A DNA stretch of 64,000 nt, from the NCBI GenBank assembly GCA_011799875.1, contig CM022297.1, positions 449,487,292 to 449,551,291 of the forward strand, in the 5' to 3' direction. Shown here piece by piece: positions 56,175 to 64,000 of this stretch. Source of the DNA: Thinopyrum elongatum (Eukaryota > Streptophyta > Magnoliopsida > Poales > Poaceae). Under the pieces are notes generated by a model, which worked only from the letters and a program-made list of their open reading frames with translations, was not told the origin of the DNA and did no database searches. The stretch's first letter is position 1; every line of letters begins with the position of its first letter. A program made the translations under genes and the position numbers.

Positions 56175-56921
56175 TTAGCTAGGCAGGATGAGTTCAATGA
56201 TGCTCGCATAAAAGATAAGGATTGAAACATAACAAGAGCACCATGAATCATAAGTTCCTCTCTCATAATAATTTTCAGTAGCATAATGAATAGATTCATC
56301 AATATAACCATCACATAAAGCATTCTTTTCATGATCCAAAATCATAGAAAATTTATTACTCTCCATATAAGCAATTTTATTCTCATCATAGATAGGAGAC
56401 ATGCAATCATCATAGCAAATTTGATCATTCGAAGTAGGGGGACTAAAAAGATCATCTTCATTAAGCATATCATCCCCAAGCTTGGGACAAACATTAATTG
56501 CAGCAAATAAATTCTCAAACATGTCATTCTCATCAAACATAGCATCCCCAAGCTTGTGGCTTGGCATATCATAAGCATAATCACTCTCATCATTAATAGT
56601 ATGAATAGCACCAACGGTATAACAATTGTTATCATCATAATTTCCCAAGTTGGTGCCAAAAAGATTTCCAAGATTATAAGAAGTATCATTATCTTCCCAA
56701 TCATAATCATCACAACAAGCAATAGGCATAACAAAATCATCATCAATAGTGCTCTCGGACATTGTGTCATATGACATAGAAGCAATATCATCATCAAGTG
56801 CATCATCTTCCATAATTATTTTTGATTCATTTTCATGAGGCACAACAATAATAGGAGCAACATTATTTGGGAGAGATACCTTTTTACCTCTATTCTTTCT
56901 TCTTTTCTTCTTCTTCACCAC
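56175..56921 (-). CDS. Element B acidic ORF
   Basis: 248 residues, beginning with a basic stretch (MVKKKKRRKNRGKKVSLPN) and then very acidic (DDALDDDIASMSYDTMSEST; DDYDWEDNDTSYN). A motif is repeated: HKLGDAMFDENDMF, PKLGDDMLNEDDLF. The KLGD codons are the polypurine-like sequence AAGCTTGGGGATG. It overlaps the stop region of the upstream CCHC ORF in another phase and could be its frameshifted continuation. The basic start could be a nuclear-localisation signal. I do not know the function. Confidence 0.5.
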   Translation of the reverse strand: MVKKKKRRKNRGKKVSLPNNVAPIIVVPHENESKIIMEDDALDDDIASMSYDTMSESTIDDDFVMPIACCDDYDWEDNDTSYNLGNLFGTNLGNYDDNNCYTVGAIHTINDESDYAYDMPSHKLGDAMFDENDMFENLFAAINVCPKLGDDMLNEDDLFSPPTSNDQICYDDCMSPIYDENKIAYMESNKFSMILDHEKNALCDGYIDESIHYATENYYERGTYDSWCSCYVSILIFYASIIELILPS

Positions 56922-56938
56922 ATCATGTGTGGGTTTAA

Positions 56939-57778
56939 TTAATTTTTTGAGCTTCTCGTTGAAGAGGTTGATTGGATAGGAAGCTCCTCCTCGTTACCTG
57001 ATTCATCATAATAAACACTAGGAGGGTATTGGGAAATATTTTCCCTTTCATTAGTACTCTCTTCATATTCTATTTGTTTTCTTGTCTTTAGATAGTTGGC
57101 AATATAAGGATTCTCAATGCAATTTACCGCACAAAACATATAAATTTCCTCTAGATCAAAATCAAGAAATCTCTTGAGATTAAATTTTGGAATACCCTCA
57201 GTTATACGTTTCATTTCTTGATACCCCAAAAGAAGACTAAGTTCTTTATGATGCTCAAGGGTAATCAAGTTATCACAATTTTTGGACACGATTTGATCAT
57301 GAAACAATTTGCATTGGAGATTTAAATGACCACGTTCATTGCAAAGTTCACAAGGATGGCGAGAAAAATTAAATCTTTCAGCACAATCATCTAGCCTCTC
57401 TTGCAACCTTTTCGTTACTAAATATTTATGCTTCTTACAAAATCTATCTTCCTTTTTTGGTGTGCATTTGCACTCCCAATTCACTCCGCAAAAATTGACA
57501 TTCTTATAGGAGACATCATTATCATCATTAATATCATGGATATTCAAAGAATTCATACTAACAATATTGCAATCATGCCCATCATCCAACGTTTCTATGC
57601 CATAAATTTTGTTGAATTCTTTTTCTAGCAATTGAGCACAATTATCGGAATCCTTATTCTCAAGATAGACATTATAAAGATAAAGAACAACCTGAGGTAA
57701 CCCAATCTCCATTTTTTGTAGTTTTCTATTATAAAACCAAACTAGTGATAAACATGAAACTAAAAGATTCAATTGCAA
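56939..57778 (-). CDS. Element B orphan CCHC-knuckle ORF
   Basis: 279 residues from MQLNLLVSCLSLVWF; a more likely start is the internal Met at MEIGLPQVVLYLYNVYLENK (residue 23). A Cys/His-rich middle holds CKCTPKKEDRFCKKH and a clean CX2CX4HX4C knuckle CELCNERGHLNLQC (residues ~141-154). It is followed by a mixed charged region (LDFDLEEIYMFCAVNCIENP) and an acidic tail. The knuckle is the type used by gag proteins to bind RNA, but no gag capsid-like domain is recognised. It sits first after the PBS, where gag should be. The ORF is open and long, which suggests it was maintained. Confidence 0.6.
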   Translation of the reverse strand: MQLNLLVSCLSLVWFYNRKLQKMEIGLPQVVLYLYNVYLENKDSDNCAQLLEKEFNKIYGIETLDDGHDCNIVSMNSLNIHDINDDNDVSYKNVNFCGVNWECKCTPKKEDRFCKKHKYLVTKRLQERLDDCAERFNFSRHPCELCNERGHLNLQCKLFHDQIVSKNCDNLITLEHHKELSLLLGYQEMKRITEGIPKFNLKRFLDFDLEEIYMFCAVNCIENPYIANYLKTRKQIEYEESTNERENISQYPPSVYYDESGNEEELPIQSTSSTRSSKN

Positions 57779-57836
57779 GATCTAAAGATATACCTTCATG
57801 CACTCACTTCCCCAGCAACGGCGCTAGAAAAGAGCT

Positions 57837-59435
57837 TGATGTCCACTACACAACTTGTTCTTGTAGACTCGTGTTGGGCATCCAAGCACAGAGTTTTGTA
57901 GGACAGTAGCAAATTTCCCTCAAGTGGATGACCTAAGGTTTATCAATCCGTGGGAGGTGTAGGATGAAGGTGGTCTCTCTGAAACAACCCTGCAACCAAA
58001 TAATAAAAAGTCTCTTGTGTCCCCAACACACCAAATACAATGGTAAATTGTATAGGTGCACTAGTTCGGCGAAGAGATGGTGATACAAGTGTAGTAATGA
58101 TAGTAGATATTGATTTTTGTAATAAGAACAATAAAAAACAGGAAGGTAGCAATTGATAAAACGGAGCACAAACAGTATTGCAATGCTTGAAAATGAGGCC
58201 TAGGGTCCGTACTTTCACTAGTGCAATCTCCCAACAATACTAATATAATTGGATCATATAACCATCCCTCAACGTGCAACGAAGAATCACTCAAAAGTTC
58301 TTATCTAGCGGAGAACATAAGAAGAAATTGTTTGTAGGGTACGAAACCACCTCAAAGCTATTCTTTCCGATCAATCTATCCTAGAGTTCATACTAAAATA
58401 ACACAAGCTATTCTTTCTGATCGATCTAATTAAGAGTTCGTACTAAAATAACACCATATGATACACAAGAACCAACTCTAATGTCACCTAGACACTCCAA
58501 TGTCAGCACGAGTATTCGTGAGTTGATTATACGATATGCATCAAACAATTTCAGATTCATAATAATCAATCCAACACAAAGAACCTCAAAGAGTGCCCCA
58601 AGATTTCTACCGGAGAAACAAAGACAAGAACGTGCATCAACCCCTATGCATGGATTACCCCAATGTCACCTCGGGAATCCGCGAGTTGAGTGCCAAAACA
58701 TATATCAAGTGAATCAACATAATACCCCATTGTCACCACGGGTATTCGTATGCAAGACATATATCAAGTGCTCTCAAATCCATAAAAGTATTCAATCCGA
58801 TAAAATGAAATCCCAAAGGGAAAACTCAATTCATCACAACAAGATAGAAAGGGAGAAACACCATATGATCCAACTATATTAACAAAGCCCGCGATACATC
58901 AAGATCGTGACATCTCAAGAACACGAGAGAGAGAGATTAAACACATAGCTAATGGTACAAACCCCCAGCCCCGAGGGTGGACTACTCCCTCCTCATCATG
59001 GTGGCCGCCGGGATGATGACGATGGCCACCGGTGATGATTCCCCTCCTGCAGGGTGCCGGAACGGGCTCCCAATTGGTTTTTCATGGCTACAGAGGTTTT
59101 CGGCGGCGAAACTTTTGATCTAGGGTTACCCCGAGGGTTTTTGGAATATTTGATGATTTATAGGGCCAAGAGGTGGTGCGGGAGGCCACCGAGGTGGGCA
59201 TATCCCACCAGGGGGCGCCTGGGCCCCCAGGCGCGCCCAGGTGGGTTGTGCCCCCCTCGGGGCACCCCTCTGGTACTTCTCTGGCCCATCCTCGGTGTTC
59301 TGGTCCATAAAAATTCTCCAAAAAGTTTCGTTGTGTTTGGACTCCGTTTGATATTGATTTCCTGCGAAGTAAAAAACAAGCAGAAAACAGCAACTGGCAC
59401 TATGTCAATAGGTTAGTCCCAAAAAATGATATAAA
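57837..59435 (-). repeat. 5' LTR of element B, interrupted
   Basis: Homologous to 51416-53037. The PBS (minus CTAGCGCCGTTGCTGGGGAA) lies at 57807-57826. The LTR stops at GATATAAA because the Angela-like element inserted there; the remaining ~79 bp (compare 53038-53116) must lie right of the window. Confidence 0.85.
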
Positions 59436-60569
59436 TGAAGGAAATATGCCCTAGAGGCAATAATAAAGTTGTTATTTTATATTTCCTTATATCATGATAA
59501 ATGTTTATTATTCATGCTAGAATTGTATTAATCGGAAACTTGATACATGTGTGAATACATAGACAAAACAGTGTGTCCCTAGTATGCCTCTACTAGACTA
59601 GCTCGTTAATTAAAGATGGTTAAGTTTCCTAACCATAGACATGTGTTGTCATTTGATGAACGGGATCACATCATTAGGAGAATGATGTGATGGACAAGAC
59701 CCATCCGTTAGCTTAGCATAATGATCGTTAAGTTTTATTGCTATTGCTTTCTTCATGACTTATACATATTCCTTTGACGATGAGATTATGCAACTCCCGG
59801 ATACCGGAGGAATACCTAGTGTGCTATGAAACATCACAACGTAACTGGGTGATTATAAAGATGCTCTACAGGTATCTTCAAAGGTGTTTTGTTGGGTTGG
59901 CATAGATCGAGATTAGGATTTGTCACTCCGAGTATCGGAGAGGTATCTCTGGGCCCTCTCGGTAATGCACATCATAATAAGCTTTGCAACCAATGTAACT
60001 AATGAGTTAGTTTCGGAATGATGTATTACAGTACGAGTAAAGAGACTTGCCGGTAACGAGATTGAACTAGGTATGAAGATACCGACGATCGGATCTCGGG
60101 CAAGTAACACACCGATGGACAAAGGGAATTACGTATGTTGTCATAAGGTTTGACCGATAAAGATCTTTGTAGAATATGTAGGAGCCAATCTGGGCATCCA
60201 GGTTCCGCTATTGGTTATTGACCAGAGAGTTGTCTTGGTCATGTTTACATAGTTCTCGAACCCGTAGGGTCCGCACGCTTAACGTTCGTTGACGATATAG
60301 TATTATGTGAGTTATATATGTTGGTTACCGAATGTTGTTCGGAGTCCCGGATGTGATCACAGACATGACGAGGAGCTCCGGAATGGTCCGGAGGTAAAGA
60401 TTGATATATGGGATAATAGTGTTTGGTCTCCGGAAGGGTTCCGGAATTCATCGGAAGGGGTTCCAGATGTTTCCCGAAATGTTTGGGTACGAGAACACTT
60501 TATTTGGGCCAAAGGGGAAAGCCCATGAGGATTTTGGAAAGTGCAAAAGGAAGTTTTACGGAGACCAGA

Positions 60570-60600
60570 GGCTAGACGCCAGGAACCCTGGCGTCTAGCC
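60570..60600. repeat. Perfect 14-bp stem, 3-nt loop hairpin upstream of LTR TATA box
   Basis: GGCTAGACGCCAGG (60570-60583) pairs with CCTGGCGTCTAGCC (60587-60600) around AAC, about 90 bp before the TATA box. Confidence 0.9.
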
Positions 60601-60686
60601 CTGGAGTCCGAGTAGGACTCTTGCCTTTTGGGCAAAACCGACTTTGAGGAGGCTTTTACTCCAAGTTTCGACCCCAGGGCTTAACA

Positions 60687-60695
60687 TATAAATAG
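60687..60695 (+). promoter_or_regulatory. LTR TATA box
   Basis: TATAAATAG followed by a G-rich stretch, at the expected place in an Angela/BARE LTR. Confidence 0.65.
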
Positions 60696-61133
60696 AGGGG
60701 CAGGGCTAGCACCCAAGACACATCAAGAAACACCAAGCCGTGTGCCGGCAACCCCGTCCCCTCTAGTTTATCCTCCATCATAGTTTTCGTTGTGCTTGGC
60801 GAAGCCGTGCGGAGATTGTTCTTCACCAACACCATCACCACGTCGTCGTGCTGCCAGAACTCATCTACTACTTCGCCCGTCTTGCTGGATCAAGAAGGCG
60901 AGGACGTCATCGAGCTGAACGTGTGCTGAACGCGGAGGTGCCGTACGTTCGGTACTTGATCGGGACGGATCGTGAAGGTGTACGACTACATCAACCGCGT
61001 TGATAAACACATCCGCTTTGCGATCTTCAAGGGTATGAAGATGCTCTCCCCTTCTCGTTGCTATGCATCTCCTAGATAGATCTTGTGTGATAGTAGGAAA
61101 TTTTTTGAAATTGCATGCTACGTTCCCCAACAG

Positions 61134-61146
61134 TGGCATCCGAGCC
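61134..61146 (+). other. Primer-binding site (initiator tRNA-Met)
   Basis: TGGCATCCGAGCC, one base after the LTR end; the canonical Copia site is TGGTATCAGAGCC. Confidence 0.8.
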
Positions 61147-62089
61147 AGGTCTATGCGTAGATGATATGCACGAGTAGAACACAAAGAAGTTGTGGATGAT
61201 GATAGTCATACTGCTTACCACCAACATCTTATTTTGATTCGGCGGTATTGTTGGATGAAGCAGCCCAGACCAACCTTACATGACCGCGTTCATGAGACCG
61301 GTTCCACCGACAGACATGCAACTTGTTGCATAAAGGTGGCTGGCGGGTGTCTGTTTCTCCAACTTTAGTTGAATCAAATTTGACTACGGCCGGTCCTTGT
61401 TAAAGGTTAAAACAGCAAACTTGACAAAACATCATTGTGGTTTTGATGCGTAGGTAAGAACAGTTCTTACTAGAAGCCCGTAGCAGCCACGTAAAACTTG
61501 CAACAACAAAGTAGAGGACGTCTAACTTGTTTTTGCAGGTCATGTTGTGATGTGATATGGTCAAGACATGATGTGATACATGTTATTGTATGAGATGATC
61601 ATGTTTTGTAGAAGTTATCGGCAACTGGCAGGAGCCTTATGGTTGTCACTTTATTGTATGAAATGCAATCGCCATGTAATTGCTTTACTTTATCACTATG
61701 CATTAGCGATAGTTGTAGAAGCAATAGTTGGCGAGACGACAACGATGCTACGATGGAGATCAAGGTGTCAAGCCGATGACGATGGAAATCATGACGGTGC
61801 TTTGGAGATGGAGATCAAAGGCACAAGATGATGATGGCCATATCATGTCACATATTTTGATTGCATGTGATGTTTATCTTTATGCATCTTATTTTGCTTA
61901 GTACGGTGGTAGCATTATAAGATGATCCCTCACTAAAATTTCAAGGTATAAGTGTTCTCCCTGAGTATGCACCGTTGCGACAGTTCATCGTGCCGAGACA
62001 CCACGTGATGATCGAGTGTGATAAGCTCTACGTTCACATACAACGGGTGCAAGACAGTTTTGCACATGTGGAATACTCGGGTTAAACTT

Positions 62090-63801
62090 TGTTGGGGAAT
62101 GTAGTAGTAAATCAAAAAAAATTCCTACGCATCACCAAGATCAATCTATGGAGAGACTAGCAACGAGAGAGAGAGGAGTGCATCTTCATACCCTTGAAGA
62201 TCGTGATGCGGAAGCGTTGCAAGAACGCGGTTGGAGGAGTCGTACACGCAGCGATTCAGATCGCGGTCGATTCCGATCTAAGCGCCGAACAACGGCGCCT
62301 CCGTGTTCAACACACGTGCAGCCCGGTGACGTCTCCCGCGCCTTGATCCAGCAAGGAGGAGGGAGAGGTTGGGGAAGACAACTCCGGCAGCACGACGGCG
62401 TGGTGGTGGAGTTGGCAGTTCTCCGGCAGGGCTTCGCCAAGCTCAACGGAGGAGGAGGGGGTGTTGGAGAGGGGGAGGGCTGCGCCTTGGATGAGGTACT
62501 GCTGCCCTCCCTCCTCCCCTCTATTTATAGGGCCAAAGGGGAAGGGGGCCGGCCCCTCTAGATCAGATCTAGAGGGGGGGGGGCGGCCAGGGGGAGGGGG
62601 CTTGCCCCCCAAGCCAAGGGGGGCGCCCCCCTTTAGGGTTTCCCCCAACCCTAGGCGCATGGGCCCTAGGGGGGATGGCGCCCAGCCCACTTAGGGGCTG
62701 GTTCCCTCCCACATACAGCCCATAGGGCCCTCCGGGGTAGGTGGACCCCCGGAACCCCTTCGGTGGTCCCGGTACAATACCGGAAAACCCCCGAACACTT
62801 CCGGTGACCGTATGATGACTTCCCATATATAAATCTTCACCTCCGGACCATTCCGGAACTCCTCGTGACGTCCGGGATCTCATCCGGGACTCCGAACAAC
62901 ATTCGGTAACCACATACTATTTCCCATAACAACCCTAGCGTCACCGAACCTTAAGTGTGTAGACCCTACGGGTTCGGGAACCATGCAGACATGACCGAGA
63001 CATCTCTCCAGCCAATAACCAACAGCAGGATCTGGATACCCATGTTGGCTCCCACATGTTCCACGATGATCTCATCGAATGAACCACGATGTCGGGGATT
63101 CAATCAATCCCGTACACAATTCCCTTTGTCTACCGGTATGATACTTGCCCGAGATTCGATCGTCGGTATCCCTATACCTTGTTCAATCTCGTTACCGGCA
63201 AGTCTCTTTACTCGTTCGTAACACATCATCCCGTGATCAACTCCTTGGTCACATTGAGCTCATTATGATGATGTCCTACCGAGTGGGCCCAGAGATACCT
63301 CTCCGTCACACGGAGTGACAAATCCCAGTCTCGATTCGTGCCAACCCAACAGACACTTTCGGAGATACCCGTAGTGTGCCTTTATAGCCACCAAGTTACG
63401 TTGTGATGTTTGGCACACCCAAAGCATTCCTACGGTATCCGGGAGTTGCACAATCTCATGGTCTAAGGAAATGATACTTGACATTAGAAAAGCTCTAGCA
63501 AACGAACTACACGATCTTGTGCTATGCTTAGGATTGGGTCTTGTCCATCACATCATTCTCCTAATGATGTGATCCCGTTATCAACGACATCTAATGTCCA
63601 TGGTCAGGAAACCATAACCATCTATTGATCAATGAGCTAGTCAACTAGAGGCTTACTAGGGACATTATGTGATCTATGTATTCACACATGTATTATGGTA
63701 TCCGGTTAATACAATTATAGCATGAACAATAGACAATTATCATGAACAAGGAAATATAATAATAACCACTTTATTATTGCCTCTAGGGCATATTTCCAAC
63801 A
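62090..63801 (-). mobile_element. Solo LTR of Angela/BARE/WIS family, reverse, with target duplication
   Basis: On the minus strand it starts TGTTGGAAATATGCCCTAGA (63801) and ends ACATTCCCCAACA (62090), 1712 bp. AACTT is present on both sides (62085-62089 and 63802-63806). Leader sequence of the host Angela-like element is continuous across it, so this is a clean solo LTR left by recombination between the two LTRs of an inserted element. A TATA box (TATAAATAG on minus) lies at 62529-62521. The open frames at 62148-62913 are LTR sequence. Confidence 0.94.
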
Positions 63802-64000
63802 AACTTGACAAGCCTAGCATGTACAGACATGGCCTCGGAACACTGAGACCGAAAGGTCGAACGTGAATCATATAGTAGATATGATCAACATAGAGATGTT
63901 CACCATTGAAAACTACTGCATCTCACGTGATGATCGGACATGGTTTAGTTGATATGGATCACGTGATCATTTAGATGACTCGAGGGATGTCTATCTAAGT

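Larger units (their letters stand above)
51416..59435 (-). mobile_element. Non-autonomous LTR retrotransposon (B) with paired LTRs
   Basis: 3' LTR 51416-53116, polypurine tract 53117-53130, internal 53117-57836, PBS near 57810-57828, 5' LTR 57837-59435 (cut by an Angela-like element 79 bp before its end). The two LTRs are close to identical by eye, so insertion was fairly recent. The internal region lacks gag, protease, RT and integrase and carries instead an orphan CCHC ORF plus an acidic ORF. The putative left target duplication is ATGTA (51411-51415); the right copy is off-window. Confidence 0.82.
59436..61132 (+). repeat. 5' LTR of Angela-like element
   Basis: It reads TGAAGGAAATATGCCCTAGA.. 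to ..TGCTACGTTCCCCAACA, 1697 bp, with the family's hallmark GGCAATAATAAAG, GGAGAGGTATCTCTGGGCCC and GGAGCTCCGGAATGGTCCGG. The terminal TGTTGG is changed to TGAAGG. A TATA box TATAAATAG lies at 60687-60695, giving a likely transcription start shortly after. Confidence 0.92.
59436..64000 (+). mobile_element. Angela/BARE/WIS-type Copia retrotransposon, right part outside window
   Basis: 5' LTR 59436-61132, primer-binding site 61134-61146, then untranslated leader 61147-62089 and 63802-64000, split by a solo LTR. The gag-pol lies beyond the window. The left flank ATAAA (59431-59435) should be repeated at its right end. It is inserted into the right LTR of element B; the paired LTR at 53033-53040 shows the empty site. 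Confidence 0.9.

Noticed and set aside
56342..56806. 154-codon Met/Leu/Ile-rich minus-strand frame
   Set aside because: Alternative phase of the acidic ORF; its hydrophobicity comes from GAT/ATG repeats read out of phase.
62148..62913. Frames up to 137 codons in the reverse LTR
   Set aside because: Part of a solo LTR; not coding.
1..64000. tRNA, rRNA, snoRNA or microRNA genes
   Set aside because: No cloverleaf with A/B boxes, no rRNA-like sequence and no convincing miRNA precursor found by eye; a covariance-model scan would be needed to exclude small RNAs.

Overview
The window is plant nuclear DNA from a large, repeat-rich grass genome, almost certainly Triticeae (wheat, barley, rye or Aegilops). 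The evidence is a BARE/Angela/WIS-type Copia LTR at the right end, several Athila-type Gypsy LTRs starting TGATACGT.. or TGATATGT.., a CACTA element with terminus CACTAGTAGAAAACAGGG, and a Stowaway MITE inside an intron. I see no bacterial features, CRISPR array, rRNA or tRNA gene, and no gene that looks fully intact and host-functional. Most of the sequence is nested transposable elements (TEs) with decayed gene fragments between them.

Layout. 1-4429: right part of a CACTA DNA transposon with a TNP2-type transposase on the minus strand, running off the left edge and carrying one premature stop. 4514-5440: three copies of a 309-bp tandem repeat. 5781-12690: a complete L1-type LINE (gag-like ORF1 with two CCHC knuckles, then a broken endonuclease/RT ORF2) ending in poly-A, bounded by an 11-bp target duplication and inserted at the 3' end of a minus-strand coiled-coil reading frame (12691-13149). 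14640-16260: a decayed FAR1/MULE-transposase pseudogene with a GC-rich 5' part. 16298-16941: a probable non-autonomous hAT element. 17433-18710: repeated promoter-like sequence. 19136-21014: a subtilase pseudogene with one intron holding a Stowaway MITE. 23646-24747: a multi-exon glyoxalase I pseudogene. 25242-27272: a candidate non-autonomous Helitron. 27290-27841: a second, inverted and truncated subtilase copy.

From about 27880 rightward the window is mainly LTR-retrotransposon DNA, mostly on the minus strand. It contains long AT-rich Gypsy LTR-like DNA, LTR remnants at 31961-32790, an importin-4-like exon (33753-34028), a cluster of GGTAGTACCGC near-palindromes (35250-35640), a 4.67-kb solo-LTR-like insertion with AGCAA target duplication (38753-43418), and a gag-protease element (44096-47577) inserted in the gag of another element (47578-50275). 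A non-autonomous element (51416-59435, B in the entries) has paired 1.7-kb LTRs and an orphan CCHC open reading frame. An Angela-like Copia element (from 59436) has jumped into its right LTR, and that Copia element is itself interrupted by a reverse solo LTR (62090-63801, target duplication AACTT).

The order of insertion can be read directly at several places: solo LTR into Angela-like leader, Angela-like element into B's LTR, B into an older LTR; and gag-protease element into an Athila gag. I found no convincing new biological system. The most unusual items are the orphan zinc-knuckle element with a reiterated polypurine-tract motif, the LINE/host chimeric reading frame, and the cluster of gene fragments beside the Helitron.
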